Source: Arenicola marina
Lineage: Eukaryota > Annelida > Polychaeta > Arenicolidae
DNA: 64,000 nucleotides
Reading direction: 5' to 3'
Assembly: GCA_964019135.1 (NCBI GenBank)
Contig: OZ025248.1
Coordinates: 50,337,670 to 50,401,669 of the forward strand
The number at the start of each line of letters is the position of its first letter. The first letter of the stretch is position 1. A program made the translations under genes and the position numbers. Shown one piece after another: positions 47,601 to 58,753 of the stretch. The notes under the pieces were generated by a model, which was not told the DNA's origin, did not search any database, and saw only the letters and a list, made by a program, of their open reading frames with translations.

Positions 47601-50600
47601 CACGACGCTAGACCCCTGCTCGTGCCCCTCCCCATGACGCGAGACCCCGGGTCGTGCCCTTCCCCACGACGTGAGACCCCGGCTCGTGCCCCTCCCCACG
47701 ACGCGAGACCCCGGCTCGTGCCCTTCCCCATGACGCGAGACCCCGGCTCGTGCCCCTCTCATGACGTGAGACCCGGCTCGTGCCCCTCCCCATGACGCGA
47801 GACCCCGGCTCGTGCCCCTCCCCATGATGCGAGACCTCGGCTCGTGCCCCTCTCATGACGTGAGACCCCGGTTCGTGCCCCTCCCCACAACGCGAGACCC
47901 CGGCTTGTGCCCCTCCCCATGACGCGAGACCCCGGCTCGTGCCCCTCCCATGACGCGAGACCCCAGCTCGTGCCCCTCCTACAACGCGAGACCCCAGCTC
48001 GTGGCCCTCTCATGACGCGAGACCCCGGCTCGTGCCCCTCTCATGACGCGAGACCCCAGCTCGTGCCCCTCCCCATGAAGCGAGACCCCAGCTCGTGCCC
48101 CTCCCCACGACGCTAGACCCCGGCTCGTGCCCCTCCTAACGACGCGAGAGCACGGCTCGTGCCCCTCCTTACGACACGAGACCCCGGCTCGTGCCCCTCC
48201 CCACGACGCTAGACCCCAGCTCGTGCCCCTCCCCACGACGCTAGACCCCGGCTCGTGCCCTTCCCCACGACGCGAGACCCCGGCTCGTGCCCCTCACCAT
48301 GACGAGAGATCCCGGCTCGTGCCCCTCCCCACAACGCGAGACCCCGGCTCGTGCCCCTCCCCACGACGCGAGATCCCGGCTCGTGCCCTTCCCACGAAGC
48401 GAGACCCCGGCTCGTGCCCCTCCCCACAACGCGAGACCCCGGCTGGTGCCCCTCCCCACAACGCGAGACCCCGGCTCGTGTCCCTCACCATGACGCGAGA
48501 TCCCGGATCGTGCCCCTCCCCACGACGCGAGACCCCGGCTCGTGCCCTTCCCACGAAGCCGGACCCCGGCTCGTGCCCCTCACCATGACGCGAGACCCCG
48601 GCTCGTGCCCCTCCCATGACGCGAGACCCCGGCTCGTGCCCCTCCCCACGACGCGAGACCCCGGCTCCTGCCCTTCCCACGAAGCGAGACCCCGGCTCGT
48701 GCACCTCACCATGACGCGAGACCCCGGCTCGTGCCCCTCCCCACGACGCGAGACCCCGGCTCGTGCCCCTCACCATGACGCGAGATCCCGGCTCGTGCCC
48801 CTCCCCACGACGCGAGACCCCGGCTTGTGCCCTTCCCACGAAGCGAGATCCCGGCTCGTGCCCCTCCCCACGACGCGAGACCCCGGCTTGTGCCCTTCCC
48901 ACGAAGCGAGATCCCGGCTCGTGCCCCTCCCCACGACGCTAGACCCCGGCTCGTGCCCCTCCCCACAACGCTAGACCCCGGCTCGTGTCCCTCACCATGA
49001 CGCGAGATCCCGGCTCGTGCCCTTCCCACGAAGCCGGACCCCGGCTCGTGCCCCTCACCATGACGCGAGACCCCGGCTCGTGCCCCTCCCATGACGCGAG
49101 ACCCCGGCTCGTGCCCCTCCCCACGACGCGAGACCCCGGCTCGTGCCCTCTCCACGAAGCGAGACCCCGGCTCGTGCCCCTCACCATGACGCGAGATCCC
49201 GGCTCGTGCCCCTCCCATGACGCGAGACCCCGGCTCGTGCCCCTCCCCACGACGCGAGACCCCGGCTCGTGCCCTTCCCACGAAGCGAGACCCCAGCTCG
49301 TGCCCCTCCCCACGACGCGAGACCCCGGCTCGTGCCCCTCCTCACGACACGAGACCCCGGCTCGTGCCCCTCCCCACGACGCGAGACCCCGGCTCGTGCC
49401 CCTCCCCACGACACGAGACCCCGGCTCGTGCCCTTCCCACGACGCTAGACCCCGGCTCGTGCCCCTCCCCATGACGCGAGACCCCGGCTCGTGCCCCTCC
49501 CCACGAGGCGAGACCCGGGCTCGTGCCCCTCCCCACGACGCTAGACCCCGGCTCGTGCCCCTCCTTACGACGCGAGACCCCGGCTCGTGCCCCTCCCCAC
49601 GACGCGAGACCCCGGCTCGTGCCCCTCACCATGACGCGAGATCCCGGCTCGTGCCCCTCCCCACGACGCGAGACCCCGGCTCGTGCCCTTCCCACGAAGC
49701 GAGATCCCGGGTCGTGCCCCCCCCCACGACGCTAGACCCCAGCTCGTGCCCCTCCCCACGACGCGAGACCCCGGCTCGTGCCCCTCACAATGACGCGAGA
49801 TCCCGGCTCGTGCCCCTCCCCACGACGCGAGACCCCGGCTCGTGCCCTTCCCACGAAGCCAGACCCCGGCTCGTGCCCCTCCCATGACGCGAGACCCCGG
49901 CTCGTGCCCCTCCCCACGACGCGAGACCCCGGCTTGTGCCCTTCCCACGAAGCGAGACCTCGGCTCGTGCCCCTCCCCACGACGCGAGACCCCGGCTCGT
50001 TCCCCTCCTCACGACGCTAGACCCCGGCTCGTGCCCCTCCCCACGACGCTAGACCCCGGCTCGTGCCCCTCCCCACGACGCTAGACCCCGGCTCGTGCCC
50101 CTTCCCCCGACGCTAGACCCCGGCTCGTGCCCCTTCCCCCGACGCGAGACCCCGGCTCGTGCCCCTTCCCCCGACGCGAGACCCCGGCTCGTGCCCCTCC
50201 CCACGACGCTAGACCCCGGCTCGTGCCCCTCCCCACGACGCTAGACCCCGGCTCGTGCCCCTATCCACGACGCTAGACCCCGGCTCGTGCCCCTCCTCAC
50301 GACGCGAGACCCCGGCTCGTGCCCCTCCTCACGACGCGAGACCCCGGTTCGTGCCCCCTCCCCCGACGCTAGAACCCTGCTCGTGCCCCTCCCCACGACG
50401 CGAGACCCCGGCTCGTGCCCCTCCTCACGACGCGAGACCCCGGCTCGTGCCCCTCCTCACGACGCGAGACCCCGGTTCGTGCCCCTTCCCCCGACGCGAG
50501 ACCCCGGCTCGTGCCCCTCCTCACGACGCGAGACCCCGGCTCGTGCCCCTCCTCACGACACGAGACCCCGGCTCGTGCCCCTCCTCACGACACGAGACCC

Positions 50601-53600
50601 CGGCTCGTGCCCCTCCTCACGACGCGAGACCCCGGTTCGTGCCCCTTCCCCCGACGCGAGACCCCGGCTCGTGCCCCTCCCCACGACGCTAGACCCCGGC
50701 TCGTGCCCCTCCCCACGACGCGAGACCCCGGTTCGTGCCCCTTCCCCCGACGCGAGACCCCGGCTCGTGCCCCTCCCCCCGACGCTAGAACCCTGCTCGT
50801 GCCCCTCCCTACGACGCGAGACCCCGGCTCGTGCCCCTCCTCACGACGCGAGACCCCGGCTCGTGCCCCTTCCCCCGACGCTAGACCCCGGTTCGTGCCC
50901 CTTCCCCCGATGCTAGACCCCGGCTCGTGCCCCTCCCCACGACCCAAGACCCCGGCTCGTGCCCCTCCTCACGACGCGAGACCCCGGCTCGTGCCCCTCC
51001 CCACGACGCTAGACCCCGGCTCGTGCCCCTCCCCACGACGCGAGACCCCGGCTCGTGCCCCTCCTCACGACGCGAGACCCCGGCTCGTGCCCCTTCCCCC
51101 GACGCTAGACCCCGGCTCGTGCCCCTCCCCACGACGCGAGACCCCGCCTCGTGCCCCTCCCCACGACGCGAGACCCCGGCTCGTGCCCCTCCTCACGACG
51201 CGAGACCCCGGTTCGTGCCCCTTCCCCCGACGCTAGACCCCGGCTCGTGCCCCTCCCCACGACCCAAGACCCCGGCTCGTGCCCCTCCTCACGACGCGAG
51301 ACCCCGGCTCGTGCCCCTCCCCACGACGCTAGACCCCGGCTCGTGCCCCTCCCCACGACGCGAGACCCCGGCTCGTGCCCCTCCTCATGACGCGAGACCC
51401 CGGCTCGTGCCCCTCCTCACGACGCGAGACCCCGGCTCGTGCCCCTTCCCCCGACGCTAGACCCCGGCTCGTGCCCCTCCCCACGACGCGAGACCCCGGC
51501 TCGTGCCCCTCCTCACGACGCGAGACCCCGGCTCGTGCCCCTCCTCACGACGCGAGACCCCGGCTCGTGCCCCTCCCCACGACGCTAGACCCCGGCTCGT
51601 GCCCCTCCCCACGACGCGAGACCCCGGCTCGTGCCCCTTCCCCCGACGCGAGACCCCGGCTCGTGCCCCTTCCCCCGACGCGAGACCCCGGCTCGTGCCC
51701 CTCCCCACGACGCTAGACCCCGGCTCGTGCCCCTCCCCACGACGCTAGACCCCGGCTCGTGCCCCTCCCCACGACGCTAGACCCCGGCTCGTGCCCCTTC
51801 CCCCGACGCGAGACCCCGGCTCGTGCCCCTCCCCACGACGCTAGACCCCGGCTCGTGCCCCTCCCCACGACGCTAGACCCCGGCTCGTGCCCCTCCCCAC
51901 GACGCTAGACCCCGGCTCGTGCCCCTCCCCACGACGCTAGACCCCGGCTCGTGCCCCTTCCCCCGACGCTAGACCCCGGCTCGTGCCCCTTCCCCCGACG
52001 CGAGACCCCGGCTCGTGCCCCTCCCCACGACGCTAGACCCCGGCTCGTGCCCCTCCCCACGACGCGAGACCCCGGCTCGTGCCCCTTCCCCCGACGCTAG
52101 AACCCTGTTCGTGCCCCTCCCCACGACGCGAGACCCCGGCTCGTGCCCCTCCTCACGACGCGAGACCCCGGCTCGTGACCCTCCCCACGACGCTAGACCC
52201 CGGCTCGTGCCCCTCCCCACGACGCTAGACCCCGGCTCGTGCCCCTCCCCACGACGCTAGACCCCGGCTCGTGCCCCTCCCCACGACGCTAGACCCCGGC
52301 TCGTGCCCCTTCCCCCGACGCTAGACCCCGGCTCGTGCCCCTCCCCACGACGCTAGACCCCGGCTCGTGCCCCTCCCCACGACGCTAGACCCCGGCTCGT
52401 GCCCCTCCTCACGACGCTAGACCCCGGCTCGTGCCCCTTCCCCCGACGCGAGACCCCGGCTCGTGCCCCTCCCCACGACGCTAGACCCCGGCTCGTGCCC
52501 CTCCCCACGACGCGAGACCCCGGCTCGTGCCCCTTCCCCCGACGCTAGACCCCGGCTCGTGCCCCTTCCCCCGACGCGAGACCCCGGCTCGTGCCCCTCC
52601 CCACGACGCTAGACCCCGGCTCGTGCCCCTCCCCACGACGCGAGACCCCGGCTCGTGCCCCTCCTCACGACGCTAGACCCCGGCTCGTGCCCCTTCCCCC
52701 GACGCGAGACCCCGGCTCGTGCCCCTCCTCACGACGCGAGACCCCGGCTCGTGCCCCTCCCCACGACGCTAGACCCCGGCTCGTGCCACTCCCCACGACG
52801 CGAGACCCCGGCTCGTGCCCCTCCTCACGACGCTAGACTCCGGCTCGTGCCCCTCCCCACGACGCGAGACCCCGGCTCGTGCCCCTCCTCACGACGCGAG
52901 ACCCCGGCTCGTGACCCTCCCCACGACGCGAGACCCCGGCTCGTGCCCCTCCCCACGACGCGAGACCCCGGTTCGTGCCCCTTCCCCCGACGCTAGACCC
53001 CGGCTCGTGCCCCTCCCCACGACGCGAGACCCCGGCTCGTGCCCCTCCCCACGACGCTAGACCCCGGCTCGTGCCCCTCCCCACGACGCTAGACCCCGGC
53101 TCGTGCCCCTTCCTCCGACGCTAGACCCCGGCTCGCGCCCCTCCCCACGACGCGAGACCCCGGCTCGTGCCCCTCCTCACGACGCTAGACCCCGGCTCGT
53201 GCCCCTCCCCACGACGCTAGACCCCTGCTCGTGCCCCGCCCCACGACGCGAGACCCCGGCTCGTGCCCCTTCCTCCGACGCTAGACCCCGGCTCGTGCCC
53301 CTCCCCACGACGCGAGACCCCGGCTCGTGCCCCTCCCCACGACGCAAGACCCCGGTTCGTGCCCCTTCCCCCGACGCGAGACCCCGGCTCGTGCCCCTCA
53401 CCATGACGCTAGACCCCGGCTCGTGCCCCTTCCCCCGACGCTAGACCCCGGCTCGTGCCCCTCACCATGACGCTAGACCCCGGCTCGTGCCCCTTCCCCC
53501 GACGCTAGACCCCGGCTCGTGCCCCTTCCCCCGACGCTAGACCCCGGCTCGTGCCCCTTCCCCCGACGCGAGACCCCGGCTCGTGCCCCTCACCATGACG

Positions 53601-55724
53601 CTAGACCCCGGCTCGTGCCCCTTCCCCCGACGCTAGACCCCGGCTCGTGCCCCTTCCCCCGACGCTAGACCCCGGCTCGTGCCCCTTCCCCCGACGCTAG
53701 ACCCCGGCTCGTGCCCCTCCCCACGACGCTAGACCCCGGCTCGTGCCCCTCCCCACGACGCGAGACCCCGGCTTGTGCCCCTCCCCACGACGCGAGACCC
53801 CGGCTCGTGCCCCTCCCCACGACGCTAGACCCCGGCTCGTGCCCCTCCCCACGACGCTAGACCCCGGCTCGTGCCCCTTCCCCCGACGCTAGACCTCGGC
53901 TCGTGCCCCTCCCCACGACGCTAGACCCCGGCTCGTGCCCCTCCCCACGACGCGAGACCCCGGCTTGTGCCCCTCCCCACGACGCGAGACCCCGGCTCGT
54001 GCCCCTCCCCACGACGCTAGACCCCGGCTCGTGCCCCTCCCCACGACGCTAGACCCCGGCTCGTGCCCCTTCCCCCGACGCTAGACCCCGGCTCGTGCCT
54101 CTTCCCCCGACGCTAGACCCCGGCTCGTGCCCCTCCCCACGACGCGAGACCCCGGTTCGTGCCCCTTCCCCCGACGCTAGACCCCGGCTCGTGCCCCTCC
54201 CATGAAGCCAGACCCCGGCTCGTGTCCCTTCGCCCGGCCGCGCCCCTTACCCTCATCTCGCAAAAGACCAAAATAATGCCCAAAATGCACTGCACATGCA
54301 TTGGCGCCTCGCAATAAAAGATCGCATCTGAATTGTTATTTGCGAAGTTGACACGATCTCAGCTGATCAACTTATTATCAACTCATAAAAATAGAATGGC
54401 ACTGCACTTACGTAGATTTCTCATTTGATGCCATGGTGACGTTGAACGGTATCAAAGAGCCTCTATGGTTGCGTAACTGATAAAGAATAAATATACTAGA
54501 TACAATATAACAAGAAATATCTATAATTGCTCAAATCGGAAACATGGACGAAGGTAAAAGACATGGACACCGTTGGTGGAAACCTAGAAGTCTAAATATT
54601 GCAGGGGAACCGCGGTGTGGAGTTTGGGTAAGGCAACCTCGTGGATAGAGGTCCAGCAGGAGAGATCGCCCAGAGAGCGTGTAGGGGTGGGATGGGGTGA
54701 CCACCGGATGGGGCCAGGGTGGTCTCGCACGCAGGGGTGGAGCGGGCCGTATAACCACTTGAGAGGAAGACCCGCACAACATCCGCGGGGTAGGGCGGCA
54801 CAACTTTAGCCGGAACACAAACCGGGTAATGACACCAGGCCAGGGTGATGCCCTCCGGTTGGGGAAGAAGTGGCAAGACCCTGAAGGAGCACCCTAGATG
54901 GAATTTTTCGACGTGGCGACACGGCAATTTTTAAAAAAATCGACAACGCGACATTGAGGCTGCCTTAAAATAGACATGCGACACAAGACCACTTCTAAAA
55001 ATCGACAAGCAACATTCTAAAAATGAACACGCGACATGGACCTTTTCTTTAAATCGACATGCGACAGGGCTACCCCCACTCAGAGGCCCTTGAAGGAGCA
55101 GGATGATCCCCTCAGCTTGGGGAATACCCGCTCCATGCCTCTCACATGTTTATCTGCATCTTGTGCATGCCACGTCTTATCACATTAATACTAATTACAC
55201 TGATTATATATTATACTAATTAGCTTAACTTAGATGCAGCTGGTAGTACAATATGGGTAAGACATGCTAAATTCTAAACACATTAGGATTCGGTATTATC
55301 TGGCAATTATCTGGTAAGTCGAAAACTAATTTACATGATAAATTCTTTAGCTGAGCAATAACTGAATTCCAACTAGCTTTCAACTGAAAACTTAACTCAG
55401 TTATACAGTTGAAATTCGTATATAAATCTTTTTCGTACGAGACTGATTCAAGCAATTTCATTGTTTTAGTGTACTAAAGCACCTAATAGGTGCTTGTGCA
55501 TATATCTCATATACCATAACATGGATATACATATGGGAAAACAGTAATCATGTCAATTCTTATGAAAAAATAATAAAATTCAAGTATATATCTTCAACTT
55601 ACCTTGCAAAGGAGAGTTTCATCCTGGAGGCCGAGCCTTTCCCGCACTACACATTGAATATTGTCTGAGTCTCTTTCAGGCACTATATCCACTTTTCTTA
55701 AATATTCTGGACATGAGGCATCAG
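38538..55724 (-). CDS. Unrecognised minus-strand gene, 3' part, six exons
   Basis: Six short open segments on the minus strand, each with consensus splice sites, join without phase conflict into about 173 codons ending in TAA at 38540-38538. The peptide begins near CPEYLRKVDIVPERDSDNIQ, continues with VRERLGLQDETLLCK, LRNHRGSLIPFN and YTLEVVRQHQ (a compact, possibly beta-rich part), then turns helical and charged (LKYAGTLKNKLDCLLFR, LEACLPDLKRTRHKNLLQ, MEELDRKLTFIDHRF) and finishes QSQWQGMFRKQPFW. I do not recognise the family. The gene runs toward MDN1; its upstream part is beyond the window, with a Ty3/gypsy element in the intervening intron. Satellite arrays fill its introns and one follows its stop codon. 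Confidence 0.78.
38925..38998 (-). mobile_element. tRNA-like SINE head, minus strand
   Basis: On the minus strand it reads ggtgtaatggttagcgcact (A-box-like) and, about 30 nt on, ggctccaatcc (a degenerate B-box). It lies in the last intron of the minus-strand gene. A decayed SINE or tRNA pseudogene. Confidence 0.45.
39140..39202 (-). CDS. Minus-strand gene, exon 5
   Basis: 21 codons, phase 0/0, acceptor ttccgttgcttag, donor gtacat. It reads VNVLEACLPDLKRTRHKNLL and Gln. The helical, basic character continues into the last exon. Confidence 0.68.
39536..39615 (-). CDS. Minus-strand gene, exon 4
   Basis: 80 nt, acceptor tttcattag, donor gtaaag. It completes Gly, then EPRQREALSLKYAGTLKNKL and DCLLFR, ending in phase 0. 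Confidence 0.75.
39756..45071. repeat. Satellite-like array, 38 bp unit
   Basis: About 140 copies of gtgtattcacccgtgtcggg plus gtctcattctcacattca. The unit has no stop in any plus frame, so very long ORFs cross it (to 962 residues). A block of 33 units (1,254 bp) is duplicated in tandem. It fills the intron between exons 3 and 4 of the minus-strand gene. Confidence 0.97.
45178..45215 (-). CDS. Minus-strand gene, exon 3 (38 nt)
   Basis: Minus-strand acceptor ttttctttgtag, donor gtgagt. It completes Thr and reads PYTLEVVRQHQD, leaving one base. It is isolated between two long arrays: 43/32 bp units upstream and 38 bp units downstream in transcription. Confidence 0.75.
45452..47596. repeat. Satellite-like array, 43 bp unit
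   Basis: About 50 copies in two main variants: atgacaagggtccccggccg and atgacacgagaccccaggcg, both followed by gggccaccccactgcccttc. It passes directly into the 32 bp array. Confidence 0.96.
47597..54226. repeat. Satellite-like array, 32 bp unit
   Basis: About 207 copies of acgacgcgagaccccggctc plus gtgcccctcccc, with recurring variants gctaga, ttcccccg and cctcacg. A unit has five CpGs. It shares cgagacccc and the CCTCCCC/CCTTCCCC tail with the neighbouring 43 bp unit. It lies in an intron of the minus-strand gene. Confidence 0.97.
54412..54476 (-). CDS. Minus-strand gene, exon 2
   Basis: 65 nt, minus-strand acceptor tttatcag, donor gtaagt. It reads LRNHRGSLIPFNVTMASNEK and then Ser, leaving AC to form Thr with the next exon. 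Confidence 0.78.
54477..55602. other. Intron of the minus-strand gene
   Basis: Mostly unrecognised. At about 54.93-55.06 kb there are five diverged copies of a short motif like aaatcgacatgcgacat. A 64-codon minus ORF at 55267-55461 has no recognised relative. Confidence 0.5.
55603..55724 (-). CDS. Minus-strand gene, exon 1 of 6 visible
   Basis: 122 nt on the minus strand between acceptor ctcttttag and donor gtaagt. After two carried bases it reads DASCPEYLRKVDIVPERDSD, then NIQCVVRERLGLQDETLLCK, ending in phase 0. Confidence 0.8.
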
Positions 55725-57048
55725 CTAAAAGAGATCAAAATGGCATGTCGCGTCAATATAATCTTATTAGTTCGGTACATAAAGTAGAAAGTAAATAGCT
55801 AAACCTAATTAATCATTTTCAGAATGTAAATAAATTATGCAAGACGCATATGTGGCAGAGCCACGGAGTTGCTCCAGTGGCGCCATCTAGCGAGTTAGTA
55901 AGTAGTTAGGTTCACGGTAGCGTAGCGCCCTCTAGCGAACGGCGGGTGGTCCTCGCCGGAAACTGGATTGCATGTGGGATTCATTCGAAAATGAGATGCC
56001 GTGCGGATCAGGTGAAACCATATGTGATCTGGAAAAATCTGCAACATCCGCGACCGACAGGCGTCCACGTTAATCTCAACACAGAGAGGAGAAAGCCTAC
56101 GTTACGTAGAGGTGTGTATTTTGGGTGAAAGATCCCGATTACGTTATATTTTTAAGTGTGTACGGCAGGGCCTAATCCAGCCACCTTTGTCACATGTGTT
56201 TAACGTGTAAAACCGAATTTAATGTCTGACTATATCGTGTGCTGCCATTTAGTCCACTGTGGTGTTTTTGTACGGGTTTAAATGTACCCTAGGATCTTTT
56301 ATGTGAAGTCAACGTTAAATTAGACAGGTTATTTACGTGGTTACCGCGGACAGTTTTAATAGTTAGATTATCGTTGTGCTTTATCTCTGGCTCTGGGCGG
56401 GCTGCCCCTGTGTGTGTGTGTATACAGCGGGCTTGACCGGCCTGGCGAGCGGGGTCACCAACGGGTCAAACAATTTTACATTTGCAGTCTATTACTATGC
56501 GTGGTGTTATAAGCTATCTATACGTGTATTTGCTTTATCGTGTTACCAGCGGAGACCGTTAATCTACTGCGGTTAAATACAGTGAGGGGGCGCGTGGGTT
56601 TAACGCCAGGCCCAAGATTATATGTATGTTTAAATCAGTTGTGTCGCTGTAGTGGCGCGCGGAGGTTGTATGTAGTGTACAGTGTGTATGCGGCTACTGG
56701 GCTCCAGCGGGCAGGCGCATGCAGGGGGGCAGACCAGTCCTTGACCTGAGGCCTTACAGCCCAGGCTCATGAAAGAGATCCTGTGATACACGTGTATGCA
56801 GCGAGGACATATGGTTATGCGCCCGGGGGCAGTTATTTATAGACCTTTGTGTAGCATCAGGGAAATGTTAAGCGCTGACTGGGTAATTCCACCCCTGTTG
56901 GATTACGAGTAGGTTTTATAGATTTTGTCTGTTGATCTGCAGGTAGCTGTGTGTCCCGGTATATCCGGACGCAGCTGACAACGAGCACCCGCGGGTCGAT
57001 ATGCGGTTAGTAGTGGCATAACACGCCTCTCTACATACGCTGATTTAC

Positions 57049-57059
57049 TTTATATATAT
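57049..57059 (+). promoter_or_regulatory. Candidate LTR TATA box
   Basis: tttatatatat lies about 240 bp upstream of the LTR poly(A) signal, a reasonable position for the U3/R boundary. Composition alone could explain it. Confidence 0.3.
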
Positions 57060-57295
57060 GCTGGTCAAATACGCAATACGCTATGATTTGTAATACGCCA
57101 TGATTTATACAAGTTATGATTTTATGACAGCTTTATACATAATTACATATCTCCCGATTGATCTTTCTATAGCAATGGATTATATAATAACGTAAAGGAA
57201 TTACCCATATAACTCAATTTGTATTTGTATTTGTATCGTTTTATCCTGTTTTCACACAGGGTGCTTGGTTAGGACTGGTGTCCAACGCAGTTCAC

Positions 57296-57301
57296 AATAA
57301 A
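57296..57301 (+). promoter_or_regulatory. LTR polyadenylation signal
   Basis: AATAAA 73 bp before the LTR end, as expected near the R/U5 boundary. Confidence 0.55.
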
Positions 57302-57379
57302 AGCATGAACATGGCCAAACTGTAGTTGCTTTTCTTTGCCCAACCGACGCTCCCACCAATCGAATCTTGCTACAGATTT

Positions 57380-57396
57380 TGGTGTCAGAAGTGGGG
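57380..57396 (+). other. Primer binding site (tRNA-Leu-like)
   Basis: tggtgtcagaagtgggg starts five bases after the LTR end. Its first 12 or so bases are complementary to the 3' end of a metazoan tRNA-Leu including CCA. Confidence 0.7.
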
Positions 57397-57715
57397 TGGG
57401 AGTTGTCCAAGGGTGAAGAGAGCAGTGATCAGTCTGGCGAGGACATGCTAGGCGGCCGGAACAGCGCGGACAGCCACCAGGCAGCAGCCAACAACGGACC
57501 GTGGAGCTACGTCCAAGACACCGGAACTGTGAACGATTGACCTTATTATTATGTTATTCTGGTATATATATGTCACGGTTATGTGTACGTACTGGTTGTA
57601 ACCTGACAATGGTAGCGAGCCCTGAATGATGTGAACCTCGCCGTTAGTATCCCTGTCTCACGTGTGTGATCGGTATTTGGTTGTGTATTTTTGGTCTGTC
57701 GCTTAGTATACCAGT

Positions 57716-58753
57716 ATGTCAGGCGACGAGGGACAGGGTGGTCGGGTCGCGGCGGTTGAGGGAGAGGATGGTCAGGTCGCGGCGGTCGAGGGAGGCGATG
57801 GGGAAGGAGACCATGGGATCCGGCAGGAGCTGGCCGAGTTACGGCAGCGGATGGAAGGGCTTCGCACTAGGGCGGGCCCGGAGGCCGTGACCCGTGTGGT
57901 CTATACGCCCCGGAAGTTGCCGAAGTTTAGCGGCGACCCAGCGGCGTTGGAGGACTGGGAGGTGGAGGCCAGGACGGCTGTAGAGGCCCAGGGGCTGGAA
58001 GGCGACGCCGCCGCGGACTTCCTGATCTGCCATCTCGAGGGGCCGGCGAAGGCTGAAGTCCGTTACGCCGACCCGAGGGACAAGCGAGACCCGGAAGACC
58101 TCTTCGGACTCCTGCACGACACGTTCGGCGAGAGGCGCAGCGCAGCTCAGCTATTAGACGCCTTCTACAGCCGGAGGCAGCTAGAGGGGGAGTCGCTGCA
58201 GGGGTTCGCCCATGCGCTTATGGGTACCTTAGACAAGGCCCTTCACAAAGACCGTGATTGTCTGCCCAGCAGGGATCGGGCTCTGCGCGACGCCTTCGCG
58301 GAGAAGGTGCTCGACGGAAGTCTCCGCCGGGAATTGAAACGCCGGGTTCGGGATCACCCATCAACCTGCTTCCGGGACCTGCGGCGCGAGGCCGAGAGGT
58401 GGGCGGAGGACGGCGTAGCGGTCGCTCCAAGGGCTTCAGCGAAGGCGCAGCACCTTGGGGTCCACGCCGTGCAACCCGTGGAGTCGGCCCTTGAGAAGAA
58501 GTTGGCGGAGCTTGTGGAGCTGCAGCGTCAGCAGCAGCAGCAGCTTACCCAGCAGCAGCAGCTGCTAGCAGAGTTGGTCCAGGGGAAGTCGCGCTTCAAC
58601 AGGGATGTTCCTGACAGGAAATGTTACTACTGCGGACACGTCGGACACTACAAGCGCGACTGCAGGAAGCTCAAGGCGGACCAAAGCAGACAAGAGGAAT
58701 CGACTCCTACCAACCGCAACGTGGCCCCAAACGACGGCCGCCCACTGGTATGA
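57716..58753 (+). CDS. gag: Ty3/gypsy Gag
   Basis: 345 residues. The structural protein packages element RNA into virus-like particles in the cytoplasm. An acidic N-terminus leads into a capsid-like retrotransposon Gag region (about residues 60-230; RKLPKFSGDPAALEDWEVEA and DTFGERRSAAQLLDAFYSRR are visible), a Gln-rich coiled coil (about 260-290) and one CCHC zinc knuckle, CYYCGHVGHYKRDC, at residues 303-316. The start ATG is the first in this frame after the leader. The 3' end overlaps pol in the -1 frame. Confidence 0.93.
   Translation: MSGDEGQGGRVAAVEGEDGQVAAVEGGDGEGDHGIRQELAELRQRMEGLRTRAGPEAVTRVVYTPRKLPKFSGDPAALEDWEVEARTAVEAQGLEGDAAADFLICHLEGPAKAEVRYADPRDKRDPEDLFGLLHDTFGERRSAAQLLDAFYSRRQLEGESLQGFAHALMGTLDKALHKDRDCLPSRDRALRDAFAEKVLDGSLRRELKRRVRDHPSTCFRDLRREAERWAEDGVAVAPRASAKAQHLGVHAVQPVESALEKKLAELVELQRQQQQQLTQQQQLLAELVQGKSRFNRDVPDRKCYYCGHVGHYKRDCRKLKADQSRQEESTPTNRNVAPNDGRPLV

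Larger units (their letters stand above)
55851..57374 (+). repeat. 5' LTR (1,524 bp)
   Basis: Begins TGTGGCAGAG and ends TTGCTACA (TG..CA ends). The first 928 bp match the 3' LTR with one visible difference (C at 56184, T at 63406). ORFs inside it are not genes. Confidence 0.95.

Noticed and set aside
45422..47731. 769-residue minus ORF over the 43 bp array
   Set aside because: Stop-free unit again; multiple overlapping frames give the same repeat, and it runs past the array only by chance.
45452..54226. CpG island promoter
   Set aside because: CpG density comes from the repeat unit; there is no gene start nearby, only internal exons of the minus-strand gene.
55267..55461. 64-codon minus ORF as a further exon
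   Set aside because: It lacks splice sites fitting the phases of the neighbouring exons, and those two exons already join without it.
56376..56749. ORFs inside the LTR (also at 63598-63971)
   Set aside because: Short, duplicated with the LTRs, without recognised domains.
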